DNA of 64,000 nucleotides from Stenopsyche tienmushanensis (taxonomy: Eukaryota; Arthropoda; Insecta; Trichoptera; Stenopsychidae): NCBI GenBank assembly GCA_008973525.1, contig WACJ01000229.1, positions 248,001-312,000 of the forward strand. Direction: 5' to 3'. The position numbers were made by a program, and so were the translations under genes. Of this stretch, positions 22,643-35,447 are shown in pieces. The first letter of the stretch is position 1; each line of letters opens with the position of its first letter. The notes below the pieces were generated by a model, which was not told the origin of the DNA, did not search any database, and saw only the letters and a list, made by a program, of their open reading frames with translations.

Positions 22643-23018
22643 TTAACCCCCTGAAGAGGTAAAACACATAGATGTGTCCGAATTCCAGTGACTTGGAAAG
22701 ATCATTCTTACGCGTTGAGCTCGGAGATAGACAGAGACGGAGAGTATCTTGCAGCTCGGTGATTGTGAATGGAAGACAAAGACGGATAGAGTATATTGCG
22801 TACATCGTACGATTGTATAGTACGTTAACCCAATTTTTTTGATTAATAATGATATAATAAATCGATTTCAAGTGTAATGTTTATGTTTACGCAAAGAAAT
22901 GACTGAATATTGTGTACTATCGACAGTGTTTATTTATTTATATACAAGCTTCATACACGCTGCGACGGTCCTGACAGATAAACGGATTTGTACGGATGAT
23001 AAGTGATCGACATGCAAC
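22643..23018 (+). repeat. Family A repeat, copy 7
   Basis: TTAACCCCCTGAAGAGGTAA starts the copy. It includes an internal duplication of the GAGCTCGG..GAGACGGA..GAGAGTATCTTGC region and ends at GATGATAAGTGATCGACATGC. Confidence 0.75.
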
Positions 23019-24530
23019 ACATATAGTTTTACGTATTACCATATGAACGTTCCTACAGCGGCACAGATGATAGAATAAAGCTTACATATGGAGTGACAAA
23101 CGGGTGATGAATGATTTACAAATATATTTTTGTCACGTGGTTTTAAATTTAAGCACCGTCGAAGATTTAATCGGTGGAATGCACATGGCTTTATAGGGAA
23201 AAGGCAATTGAATACAAAAACGGGGCAAACATGTGTAATAAAAAACAAAGAATTAACCCGAAAAATATATGGGATGCCACCTTTATAAATCTGGAATTCT
23301 ACGAAGACTAAAAAAAAGAGGACAGAAAAAAATGAATACATTATCCAAAGCAGCATGGGAAGCATGACTGGCAGATTTATAATGATCGTGCGGAAAACGG
23401 TGCATTAAAAAAATAATGGAAAATCTCAAAACCTCCAAATAACCCCGTCTTATTTACCTTTCTGTGCACTGCGAAGAAAAAAAACAGGGTAAAAACAAGA
23501 TCACGACTCGCATTGTTACATAATCGATTGACACTTTCCGGAAGAAGAGCGACGACATCTCGAGGAACTGGAGCGGGCCGGGTATAAATTTTCAGCGTAT
23601 TTCGGGCAACACTCAAGAATCGACATCGCGGCTTGTTTCATAATAACCTGTTGGATCGAAGCGAGTAGTTTATGTTCGATAACAACGGCGACGAACAAAA
23701 GAAACATTCGGAATATTCGGGTATCTTCCATCCATTGTCTGAAAGTTCGGTTAACAGCGAGATGACACAGAAACGCCCCGCGTGCCCGTTTTCCATACAA
23801 TGCGGACCCATTGTAAGAAAGTGTAACACGAAAATGCCAAACAAATAAAAACATCCGAGTAATATACGTAATAAGTTACGACACCATCCGATAATTATAA
23901 CAATGACGAGCATCGCCTGCGATGTAAAAATAAGCAACGAAATTTCCTCCAGAAATATTCCATCCACGAATATTATTACTGTATAAACATAAACTATGGA
24001 GCCCAACAACTGAGACACGTTTCGAACATAGCTATTTAATTTAACCGACGATTTATTTTATCTATGGCCAAAATTAGAGATGAGTTAGCAAGGGTTCTGA
24101 AAATAAGCAATTTTTTTTGTTTAAATAGCACTTTTAAACATTTGAGCGATGAAAAGCGTATTGTAAACGCCATCGAGCGAATCTTCCAAATTGCATAATA
24201 TCTTTTCGAGGTCAATTCTTCGAATATATACACCAAGTCGAGCGAAATTCATATTGTGAGCATTTGCCATGCGGATATTGTTTGGGTCTTTCTCGGGTTA
24301 TCTGCGATCCGATAGCCAACGGACCCGCGTGAGGCCGCCCATCTTGGAGCATGTGGACAGGGCCCCCCTACGTTAAAAACGCAATGGTTGCTATGAATAA
24401 TATTTATTTCGTTTATGTTGGAGGTTTCGCAAAAGCCCGAACGTATCGTTGCTTCAACCATTACCATTCTAAGAATTTACACCTCGAAATTGAATCCTAT
24501 AACCAAAAGACCTAATCAAATTAATGCATC
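23019..24530. other. Unassigned DNA with hydrophobic minus-strand frames
   Basis: Overlapping minus-strand frames at 23638-24018 and 23516-23854 are rich in Ile, Leu, Val and Phe and could encode two or three membrane spans. They resemble no receptor family closely enough to name, and upstream frames (24036-24236) do not join without stops. A decayed chemoreceptor is one possibility, weakly held. Confidence 0.2.
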
Positions 24531-24900
24531 ATTTTCGTATAACACCATCAATGTGACTGATAAAACTCCTTTCTGCTGAGACATGAACTAAAACTCGCAA
24601 AATTCCCGATTTCCCGAAAAAATATTTGATTCCCGTCGCTGCAGTTGAACATTTATATACTATAATACTTTGATGTGATTCGTAATTATATTACGGAGGA
24701 ATACAAAAATTCTGAATCTCGTATCTATTATATTTCATATCGATATTCCCATTATTAGAATCGAGGTGTAGTAAATACATCACCGGTAGGGAAAGGTTAA
24801 TATAACAATTTGATTAGATAGTTACTGCCCCTAGGCGTCGCTTAAGCTCGCCAATTAGTAGTTACGCCACTAGTCCGGGATCCCGGAATTGGATTCCCTA
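24531..24900 (-). mobile_element. hAT-B copy, inverted, with terminus
   Basis: It reads inward from CATCAATGTGACTGATAAAA through TTCGTAATTATATTACGGAG and ATACATCACCGGTAGGGAAA to CCGGAATTGGATTCCCTA at 24900, the inverted left terminus TAGGGAATCC. The transposase C-terminus is not included. Confidence 0.8.
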
Positions 24901-26416
24901 ATTATGACCACAGAATCGAAAATTATTACGATTTAAAGGTGAAATTTTGAGTACTTTTTCAAAATTTAAAAAACAAATCCTATTTTGACAATCCTGACAC
25001 TTACGACATAGGGTCTATGTATGAAACGTAACAATCCCCCTAACCCCCTAAAAAATTGTGTTGGTCCATACGCCAAACATCCTGTATATAACGAACGATT
25101 GAATTTACAATTATTTGGGAGCCCTAACTCCATGGTAAATTGAATATTGATAAATCGAACATTTTAAGGTACGTATCTAATGTCGATAATAACGATGAAT
25201 TTAATAATAGCGAAATTATTTTATTATTTTACTATGTACGTATATATTTGTTTAAACTCAATCAAAGAACCAAGAGGGGTGGCAAATCGCCTCGACTTTG
25301 TTGTGGACAGATGCAATTATTTGATCCAAGGAATCGCTCGGCGGGGTGCCAAAACTGCTTTTCCGTCAAACAACCCCAAGTCTGCGACAACAAGACTTTT
25401 TCTTCCATCATCCGATTATAAATCATTTTTAATGCAGGCAACATTTGAATTTTGAGCATTTTCGACGGGAGAAATATAAATATTAAATTTGAAGCGGGGA
25501 GAAACGCGTTCTTCTTACGTGCGATTCGTCGGGGCTTTCTTACCCCGCGTCTTTGTTGGCATTTCTAAGCCTCTTATCCGTGAGTGACAACGCAGTTTAT
25601 TTTTGCGACAATATCCTTTTTTATTTCCACAAACACGATACGATAAAAGGCAAAATGGGAAAACAACTATATAATTTATTTCGCAGTCTACCGTATCGAT
25701 CAAGCTGTGCGAAAGGAGTGGCGAAAAACTGAAAAATCCTTGGCGGCCCGAAAAACGATCGATAGCTTTGCGTACATAACATATGGTTGCATAAACACAT
25801 TGTATTGCCATGCTGTGAAGTTTGATCGCGCATAATCAATCCTTCACGGATTAATAAATTATTTTCCGATTGTCAATGTGTAATCGATACGGGTCAAGTG
25901 GGGTAATCAATTCGGGGTGACGCATGTAATTTATTAATATGGAGATGAACAATTTGTCTTGTTTGACTTGAGCGTTTTGTTATTCAACCAACAAGCAGTC
26001 CGCTGCAAGGACTAGGGCCTCTTCAATATCCATTCAATGGTCCTTCCTTCGTTTGCAGATCGACATCTTTTTTGCTTTCTTGGCACACTGTCCACTATAA
26101 CTGGATTTTCCGGGTTCTTAGCATATCGGCGGACAAGCTGACCCAAGAACCCTTCTTAGGCAGACGATAAGTGTTTTTGAATATGTTGCTGCTTTTCTGT
26201 ATTCATGCGATGCAGTGATTGTTTAGGTTCTTCCTCGTTGGTCACAATGAGTGTTGTTCAATCTGAATAATTCAAATGATTGATCTTCCATATGCAGAAT
26301 ACGATTTTTCCTTCTAAAATATCTTACATACATTCACCTCCTAGTTCGCTTAATATTGAAAATAGCATTACATTTTGTACAGAACGTATTGAAGAACACT
26401 TTCACGACTGTCTCAA
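24901..26416. other. No recognisable feature
   Basis: Overlapping frames on both strands at 25140-25460 and 25515-25839 show no known motif. No repeats shared with the window were found. Confidence 0.35.
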
Positions 26417-26600
26417 TAAGGGGCGTAACGAGGGTATGAAGTGCCCGTGGCAAATATCTAATTCCCCCTCCTCCCCCCTCGGAAATCCATTTTTTGCAAT
26501 CCACAAGGTCTGGATGTCCAACCGGTCCGCTTTTCGGACCATTGATAAGACGAATGAGCGCTCTCATTACAAAACGAAGTTGTCCGAAAAAGAATGAAAG
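26417..26600 (+). repeat. Family E (CAGRGCCGTAAC-type hAT) fragment
   Basis: GGGGCGTAACGAGGGTATGA and AGTGCCCGTGGCA parallel the inverted right end of the hAT at 10952-12353, including the C-rich run that follows. Further in, CCGGTCCGCTTTTCGGACC is a small palindrome shared with 63440-63480. Confidence 0.55.
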
Positions 26601-26869
26601 GGTGGGTCGTTTAAATTTTACAATCGGCCGGCTGGGTCAGCCCAATATTTAAGCGATAACAAAAAGGAATTAGACAACTTAGTATATATTATAAAAACGG
26701 ACAGGATTGGCCGGTTGGCAACCGTTGTTATCGGTCGTGATTTTGTGTGCTCCGCTCATCTGCTCTGTTTTTGAGTAAATAGTGATTTTCGCGTCAATAT
26801 CTATATCGGACTGTGTCGGCAACCGTTTTTTGTGGCACCCTGTGAAAGCGCGACGCCTGAAACCGATTA

Positions 26870-27165
26870 TTAATAGCCTTTTCGGCAATATTATCGATGT
26901 ACATTTGCATCTTATCAAGTTGGCTTTTGTTTTTAATTATTTGAATTTTTGAAAAATCGAATTCTACGAGTTGTACACGGTAAATATACTATTAGGGCTT
27001 GTGCGAGTACTCCTCGCAGTCGGTTGTATTGTTAGTGTCCCAACAGTGTGTAATCGCAGTAAAAAAAAAACGGATAATTAATAGCCTTTTCGGCAACATT
27101 ATCGATGTACATTTGTATCGTACCAAGTTGGCTTTTGTTTTTATTTATTTGAATTTTGAAAAAAA
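26870..27165 (+). repeat. Two direct repeats of about 85 bp, 203 bp apart
   Basis: ATTAATAGCCTTTTCGGCAA through TATCGATGTACATTTG, AAGTTGGCTTTTGTTTTTA and TTTGAATTTT occurs at about 26870-26955 and again at about 27075-27165 with few changes. Between them is TTAGGGCTTGTGCGAGTACT, which looks like a transposon edge. The repeat could be a duplicated flank or part of an element. Confidence 0.6.
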
Positions 27166-28679
27166 TCGAAAATCGTATAATTTTAATTTATTAATTTACT
27201 TTTATATTATTATAATTGATTCATACGCTCTGACGAAACGCCGACTACACTTATATGTAAAATTCGCGAGTGACACCGAAAAACATTGTTTTTGTGCATA
27301 TTACATCTGCACAAAAAAATGGAACATCTCATCCGCATTACTTGAGATGAACTGACAATAACGCAAGTAAGACATAAAAATCCAAGCTTTCAAGGTAAGT
27401 GAATTAACAAATACTCGCACACATCAGCTTTCTATTGTCACATAAACGTGGGAACACTGGGACCAGAAGACAAACCTGCACAACTAGACTCGCGGTCCGA
27501 CCGCCAAAGTGCTGTTTCGACTGCTCCCATAATACAGTCTTGACTGTGGAGCCATTTGATTTTTTTGATGTGGACCTGACTAGTTGATATTACTTGATAC
27601 GTTACTTTAACCTATTTGTTTGTTCCAGTTCTGTCTATTTTTTTTCCAGTTTGCTCCCAGTCTGACCAATTAAATATTGTTTGATTGTGCCCAGTTGACA
27701 CTAAACGCCGAAGTTCGAATACTTTGATGCGACATAATTACCCTTTGCTAATACAATTTGACTAATACTTCTTTGAGGCCTAACGACATCTGACTACTCC
27801 TAACTACTATGCTTATACGATTTTATGTATTTTAATTATTGGCCACTTTACTTATACGTATTTACAGAGTAAATACTTAAATACTCTTTTAACAGCAAGC
27901 TAATACTTAGTTTAACTACTATTCACTGCTACTTTTACAAATCAAGACTTGCTTATCACTCGCTATTCGTTACATAGTCGATCCTACCCAAAAATATGGA
28001 GCATGATGAACCGTATCGGTTCGGAACCAAGATTTTTTAGGAACAGAACAAGGACAAGAAGAACATCAAAGAGACGGCCTCGAAGAGATGCATATGAGGA
28101 ACTTCACTTTGCAACGTAAACAAAATTGTCTTCCGTTGACTTCTATATCGTTTTGTAATCGCCGAACTGAGAGGGGCAACCTGAAATGATGGCGAAACCA
28201 CTCAGTTTCGAATTCGCTCGGGTAAGTTGTACGGTGACGGGGAGACACCCTCAGTTGGTGTAGGAGCGAATCCGAGATGCACTCAAGCGTCACGTCTGTC
28301 TTCACCCTACCCCGGCAACGCCCTAGCGAGGAAAGGGGGGACTGGACTCCTTGTACTCCAGAAAGCCCTTTTCAGTAGAGTCAAAAAGGTCGTCTAGAGT
28401 AGTTTTCCACCATCTCCTATGAAAACTACTCAGTCTTTACAAACCTTCCACATTCCTTATCGAGACGATTGCGAAAGCGTTCGTCAATACGTTCACTCAG
28501 GATACCCGTTGGGTGAACGTTCGAAACAAAACTCGGTGGTAATGCTACCTTCAATATCGAGCGAACGAGGAGGTGAATGTATGATACAGACGAAATGGAT
28601 GTAACCCCTTCCTGTGAATGGATATTGAAGAGGCCCATAGTTCTGCAGTGGACTGTTAGTGGCTGCACTATGATGATGA
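27166..28679. other. No recognisable gene
   Basis: 27560-27960 is AT-rich with many short CTACT/TACTT motifs. 28000-28420 is more GC-balanced with no long frame on the plus strand and one 79-codon minus frame without known motifs. Nothing assigned. Confidence 0.35.
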
Positions 28680-28810
28680 TGATAAAAACGGACAAAGTCA
28701 ATCAGTGTTGATTCATGTAAAATAGAATGGTCAAGTAAAATTAAAATCATGCGCAACTCTCGAACGGGTCGGTATTCTATGTTTTGCGTCCCAAGCCCAG
28801 TTGCGCCTTT
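28680..28810 (+). repeat. Family E fragment
   Basis: GACAAAGTCAATCAGTGTTG and ATTCATG match 63525-63560 in the same orientation. The following AACTCTCGAACGGGTCGGTA..TTCTATGTTTTGCG parallels the copy near the terminus at 63641. Confidence 0.65.
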
Positions 28811-29191
28811 GGCGGGCGCTTGTTCTCATTAGAGAATGTTAGAGATTGGTAAATACTGTAAAGTTTTCTTTATAAGGCTGTCTAAAACTATTCGAAACCT
28901 TGTTGGTTTTAGGAGGTCCTGTGCGGAGTCCAGTGCTCCCTTTCTCGCAGGGACTAGGGTGAACATATATGCGACTTCCAATTCGTTTCTAAACTAAATG
29001 AGGATATCTTCCTATCCACGAGCACAATTAGTATACAGGTTGTTTTGCAAATGGACCGACAAAATTGTCATATGTGTCAATTTTTTTTTTTTTCAACAAT
29101 TTGAAAAAATACCCAATTATTAAGTTTCTAAAGTTACATAAAATGTGCAAACGAATGAAAAATGTCAACTTCTAAATTTCATTTTATATTC

Positions 29192-29330
29192 GTCTCCAGA
29201 CCTGACACCATTGGATTTCTTTGTCTAGGGACGTGCCCTGTACCGTGAGTCGCACGGTCTCCAGACCTGACACCACAGGATTTCTTTACCTGGGGACGTG
29301 CCCTATTCCGTGATTTGCACGGTCAACTAC
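29192..29330 (+). pseudogene. Tc1/mariner-type transposase scrap, tandemly duplicated
   Basis: Two tandem units 65 bp apart (starts 29192 and 29257) both begin GTCTCCAGACCTGACACCA. In frame they read SPDLTPLDFFV(stop)GRALYRE and SPDLTPQDFFTWGRALFRD, matching the SPDLxPxDFFLWGxLK motif near the third catalytic Asp of mariner-type transposases. The Trp codon is a TAG stop in unit 1 and intact in unit 2. No other part of the transposase is visible. Confidence 0.65.
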
Positions 29331-29576
29331 ATGCTACTTCAGACTACATTTGAAATAAGCAACATTAATAATCTTAAGCATAAAAAGTATTTTCGTAACT
29401 CTGGCGCTGGCAAACTGGTACCTCTTCAAGTTTAACGACTTATTGAACCAAAATGTGCAAAATACCTTGTACAAGCATTGGAATCATAACACAGTGGGTT
29501 ATCTGGGTGAATCTATTGAAATACATTGAGTCGATCCTACATTTATAATTTTTCCATTTAAGAGTGTGTAATGCAT

Positions 29577-29674
29577 CACTCAATAAGTTCATAGGATATG
29601 CTTCAACAACTAGAAAAACCGTTGTTGTTTTATGGTCTTCTTCGACGAATTATATCCTACGAACTTATTGAGTG
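29577..29674. mobile_element. 98-bp foldback MITE
   Basis: CACTCAATAAGTTCATAGGA at the left and TCCTACGAACTTATTGAGTG at the right are 23-bp inverted repeats (one mismatch) around a 52-nt loop. The same end occurs alone at 18654-18680. No clear target duplication is seen. Confidence 0.75.
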
Positions 29675-31686
29675 GCGTGTTTATGTCCAAGTATGACGAA
29701 TTTATATATTCAGATCATTCCTACGGAAGCACAAACGTTGGCGATAAGCGTTTTTCTTCTAAGGATGCAATTATTTTTTATGCCATCGTACTGGTTATAT
29801 GAAAAGCAAATATTTCATACGCTGCTGGGTGCATATGCGCTTTCTACAAATCACTCCCAAAGAGACATGTATTAGAATGTTGTACACAAGGTTCGGTTGA
29901 AAAAATAAAATGTAAACATATGCAAGTATTCAGCTTCATCAATGGCCGAGAGTACGAGAGGGCTGCTTTGAGAAGCGCTGTTCTTCAACATGCACAAAGC
30001 TTCATTCATAGCGGAGGCCTATTGTAAGTGGTATTCTTTGTTCCGGAGATTGAATGGCCGCAAACCTGGCAGCCGTTCCTCTAAAATTTTAATATCCAAA
30101 ATTTCGAAAGGCGCCATTCCTCGGCGACGTCCCCGATACGGGAGGAGCACCCGGTCCATAGAAACGTCACTCGTTCGGAGCTTTCGAGCTTTGGATTCCG
30201 CACGTAGATGGGTCGGTACTCACCTGAAAAGACATAAAAAAATAACATTAAAAAATGAATAATACGCGAGTGGTTTGCATCGTCGATCTTTTGTGTGCAT
30301 TCCGCGGTTGCAGCATGCGAGGAATGTGGTAGAGCAAATATTGAAAGTCAAAGATTGAACTCGCGAGAAGGGAATGCAACAAGAGGAAAGGAACGTGCGA
30401 AAATATATATCGAAACCGCTTCTGCAGCCGCCAGGACGTTAAATTCTTACAACCATATACATCATAGCTCCTACGATATGAGCATGTCCATTTACCTACA
30501 TAATTACAGGTTGCTTGTCATTATGGGCGCAGGATCATTATTACCTGGCGGGTCTGCCTTTCGGGTCGCACGTTATTTCTCAAATATTGACTATGCCACG
30601 TACGACTTGCACCGATATTTATAAGCTTTAATTATACAGCGGATGACGTGTGCTAAATGGGTTTCCCATAATTTGAAAAATATCCAAAGAGATGGGTGTG
30701 TTTTGACGGGTCCGTAAATTTCGGCAAAAGGACGCGCGTTTGAAAAAAAAAATCAATGAAATCCTTGGCGGCCACATTCCTCCCCCAAACATACGGATCC
30801 TCATTAACATCTATTCGCTTTGCATCGATCCAAGGAAAAAAATGTCATTCATCTCGGACGATGGAATTCCTTTGCCGGTGGTAATGCTCTTTGCAAGCGC
30901 AAAAAAAGTGGATGGACAAGCTCAATCGTGAAAAGGTAATCGACAAGAATTGAATGCGGAGAAAAACGCCCGCAAAAATAGCCCAAGATTGCTTAATTTA
31001 ATTTAAAAATACATTTAATTCGATACACTTTTGACAGCGAGCAATTTGATCAATTTAGCCCATATAGAAATCAAGGCTTCCCGGAGTTGATGAACCATTT
31101 GAAGGCTTCTTCCGCAACTGTCCAAGTTTGAAAGGTTGCCCCAAAACATAGATAAATCTTCAATCTCTTCGCATTCAAATTATTTCATTTTTAAATACTA
31201 CGCAAAGAAAAGCTCACAGCAAATACCATCTTTAAAAAACGCACGATAACGCAAGAGATACGTGTAATTTTATAAAGAATTCGCACACATCAGCGAAAGA
31301 CGTCTTATCTGCGAAATAATTAACAGGCAAATACAACATCATATGTGATAATATCGAGTGAAAGCGACGGCGATTGTTCAATTTATTTAGGCAGTATGAA
31401 CTCATCTTGACACATTAATTGCGGGGGCACTTCGCGCGCGTTCGCTCCCTGATGCGACCTAAACTTTCAGCTTCGAATAATTGGAATACGGGGAACATAC
31501 ATGCTATGCTCTAATATAAATCCACTTTTCTGTTAAATGAACCATTACAGTGTTGGTATTTTACGAATTTATTTCGGAATTTAAAAACAGCTTACGCCAT
31601 AGTGTATAAAAATAAAATACATTAGCAAATAATATTTGTTAATTTCTTCGGAAAATTTCATCGCGATCGTTCTTTCCGCGATTATC
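29675..31686. other. No confident gene
   Basis: Frames at 29990-30262 and 30295-30624 (+) are unassigned. On the minus strand CTTTTCAG/GTGAGT at about 30215-30230 fits both an acceptor and a donor; see rejected items. No repeats recognised. Confidence 0.3.
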
Positions 31687-32206
31687 CCGAAATTTGGACG
31701 CTTGGAAACAGTGGCGTAACTACTAATTGGCGAGCTTAGGCGACGCCTAGGTGCAGTAACTGTCTAATCAACGTAGACATATAAACAGTACATATATGTT
31801 TTATAAATTGTTATATTATCATTTTCCTACCGGTGATGTATTTACTACACATCGACTCTAATAATGTGAATATCGATATGAAATATAATAGATACGGGAT
31901 TCAGAATTTTGGTATTCCTCCGTAATATAATAACGAATCACATCGAATTATTATAGTAAATAAGTATTAATTTCCAGCGACGGAAATAAATAATTTGTTG
32001 GGAAATCGGGAATTTTGCGAGTTTTAGTCCGCGTCTCAGCAGAACGGACTTTTATCAGTCACATTGATGGTGTTGTACGAAAATGGGGGCTCACGCGATC
32101 ATCAAATCAACGGCATAATTTCAAAAGAATATTTGAATTTTTTAGTGTTTTATCTAATATCGTTCATAGTTTTATCAATGTAATTTCTTAAACTATTGAA
32201 AATCCT
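31687..32206 (+). mobile_element. hAT-B copy without transposase remnant
   Basis: It has all middle blocks from GCTTGGAAACAGTGGCGTAA to GGTGTTGTACGAAAATGG, then GGGGGCTCACGCGATCATCA jumps straight to the 3' noncoding part (TTTGAATTTTTTAGTGTTTT, TATTGAAAATCC). The dimerisation-domain segment is deleted. Termini not seen. Confidence 0.75.
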
Positions 32207-35200
32207 TTTCGGACGATGGCAATTTCAGTCAAATATACCAAACTTTTATGACGGTCGAAAGTTTCTTTAGAATGCGATTTTTCGTTGAATAGTAAATACG
32301 CACATTTGCGATTTATTTTAAGACATTTTAATATTTTCTTAATTTATCATCGACATACTCGTATCATTAAATTAAATTATGGTGGCAAGTGATTTTCAAA
32401 GCCGCTTGAAAAAATAAAAATGTTTAAACGTGTATGGGTACCTTTACGGCACGACTTTGTCATCGATGTGATGAGACGCACTGTGTGTAAATTTCCAAAA
32501 GCATTCATTTATTGTTACAAAATGCATATTTGTGCAATAATTTTCAAGTGCAAAAACCTTAAGCATAAGAGGTATTTATGCCTCTAAATCCCGATCTGAG
32601 CGAGTATTGCGTTATTTTAGCCACTCGCTGTTTCTAATTATTCAAATGACTTGTAAGCAATGCAACGAGCTATATTTCGTATCAAAATAGCATATCGTAT
32701 ATTGTCAATTATTTCAGCTTCGATACGCGTCTATTACAACAATGCAAGACCTCATTCAATTCAAGCCTCGAATGCAAGTTGAAGAATATTGGTGACGGTA
32801 TGCAGTCCATGTTTGATCATAATTGTGTATAACTAGAGCAGTTAAATTGCTCCCCTGTTTAAATATTCATATCGGCAATATGTCTGCATTGTTAGTTAGC
32901 AGCAGTAGGCCGCATTACACATTCACGTTTTAATTTTAAAGCGGACAGTAATTTGCGACTGGACGTTTCATACATCCCAAGATGCTTGATTGTGTGGCAA
33001 TCGTGCGAAATATGTATGAAGCAATTAAATTTTACGACGTTTTTTGGGCGGAAGACAACACTTTCTAAAATTTTACCTTTCCACCCAGGAATTTATAACC
33101 CTTCGTAAATATTTTCTTCGGCGCTGACCGCTATATCCTGAAGCGTTATTTATGGCGAGGGTTCCTTGTGAAATATTTTTCTACGAATCGCTGAGTTTAG
33201 AAGAAGGTCGCCTTGAATGGCGCCATATATTTCGCCGATAAATATCCATTGTTCATATTTTCGAAAAACCGTTTGAGCGCCCAATGAATCACTGTCTAAA
33301 TATTTGAGTGAACAAAAGGATCTATCTAAAAGCAGCTGTAATTTTGTACGACGGGTTCAATATTTTGGATGAGGGAATTCTGAAATAACAAATAGGGATC
33401 CTCGGCGCTGATAAATATTTAGAGCTTGATCCAGTTCGGATGGACGCGGTGAGCCGAAGATCAAATTAACCAGCTCGAAGAATGTAAAATTAACAATGAA
33501 CACACTCGGGGTTCAGGCTTAAGTGGTTTTGCACAAGAGAGGTCATACGTATTGAGGTGTATTAAGAGTCGGATGTCGCGCTTTACGACTGAGAAAAAAC
33601 CTGTTTTCTACCGGTCGAGGAATGCACGTTCCAGAGAGACGAGGTGGGAAGAAGGCTTCGAAGGGTAAGCCGAATTATAAGAAAGAAGCTGACACAGGGG
33701 AGGGCTAAAAATCTGCACATAATTATGACATGCTGGCATTTTTTCTTCAGTACTTTCCATCCAAACGAATAGAGATGTCATATTTGCGCCTTGCTGCAAG
33801 AATATCCTCGATTTATAAAAAAATGCGACAAATGAGGATTGGTCGCAAATATTTTCGTAGAACTTCATTGTTGTAATGGTCATAAAATCCATGATGGCTA
33901 TATTTGAACACAAAGCCGCTGCGGACTGAATAGACGCTGAACTAAATCCGCCCCAAAGACCGCCATAAGCCCCACTACAAAAAAAGCATCCATAATCGCT
34001 ACTTATTTAGGTAAAGCTTGAGGTGAGCTTTAGATAAAAGTCATGGCATATTGAAGATATTTAACTTTCATTATGAATTAAACACCCTTTTTGTTCGATG
34101 GCTCAAGTTCAAACATCCTGTTCTCCGCAACGTCTCTCCCAATACATACCTTTTTTTGTTTGGGAGCCCGCCCAATAAATTCGACAAAGCTCGTCTTTAA
34201 CAAGCCCAACGGGGGGGTTGGGCTGCGGCGTTTTGTATGCGTTTCCGACTTGATAATTGCAATCGCAAAAAAAGGCTCAAATTACCGAAAGATCGCACAG
34301 CACAATAAATAAAGATGTGAATGGATCGAGACCCTCGTAGAGTGGAATAAGCCTCCGGTTCACACCCCGCTTGGTTGCAAGAGTGGGCACACTTTGCAGC
34401 ATTTCATCGATCTTAAGTACCCCACAGGATTCTTGTAAATACCGCTACCTATGCACACATAAAGCCCTGCATGCTTGCTGGCTCCGAGGAAGGACAACGT
34501 AGTCGTTTTGGCTTCGAGCGATATGTTAATGTTCAATAAAACGACGGACTCCTAGGACGGCTACAAGAACGAGCTTTGAACTTTTTATTGGCATTTTATG
34601 GTTTGCAATGGACTCGTTTATGCCCCATTGTATCAATCGCGGTTCACATTCAATATTTGCCTTGGACTCCGGGCAAATCGTCGGATTCAATCGATTGTAT
34701 GCATAAACATACAAATTTATATGAAACATGGACGATGACATTTATAGTATGACATGTTAAACGACGTGGGATCGTTAAATTTTAATGGTTCCAGTATTTG
34801 GGCCGCCCCTGATGTTGTCCGCCCGGAAGCGAATGCTTCACCCACGTCCGGCTAAGCCGCGCCCTACGCCGAGATCAAAGTATTTAGGATCAAAATCACC
34901 CCGCAGCTTTATCGTATACACACAATCCGAAAGCGGATATTACGTTTAAATGAAGGCGAAATAACTAATGTTGTGTGTCCTGGGTTCCGTGTATAACCCT
35001 ATGAAATATGGGGTTTGGATTCCGCCGACCGCAGATAATTTCTAACGATCTCCTTCAGCACTGAGTGTATGGAAAAATGCGGAATATTTTGCGAATTTAA
35101 ATAATCAGGCATAAAAATTTAATGACCCAAGAACGACAATAATATTTTTTACGACATGTGACTGAGGATTTATTTGGCATGATTTAAAGAAATGCTGTAT

Positions 35201-35365
35201 TTACATTATTGAAGCTAAACTTCTAAATCTGCGATAGTTTGAACGTCACGAAAAGTGAAACTCCAAGCGGCAGTCGGCCGGAAAGAGAATCGTTTGTAGT
35301 GTGTCCGTCGCATATATCATATGGAATGCTATGCGCATGCGCCGCGCCACATTATAACTGCACAC
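32207..35365. other. No recognisable feature
   Basis: About 3.2 kb with no repeat shared with the window. The only frames of note (33608-33913 minus, 34091-34312 plus) have no motif I know. Possibly intron or intergenic DNA. Confidence 0.4.
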
Positions 35366-35447
35366 GCTAATATAAAATCATTATGAACTTAGATGCTATA
35401 TTCGCTTGTCCGCCACTTACCGTCGTACAAATCCACTCATCTGTCAG

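Noticed and set aside
23516..24018. Possible chemoreceptor gene on the minus strand
   Set aside because: Hydrophobic frames exist but no family signature could be read, and the frames do not join; AT-rich DNA often gives such peptides.
30070..30260. Minus-strand splice-like site CTTTTCAG/GTGAGT
   Set aside because: It matches both acceptor and donor consensus, and neither side gives a convincing coding frame, so no exon is called.
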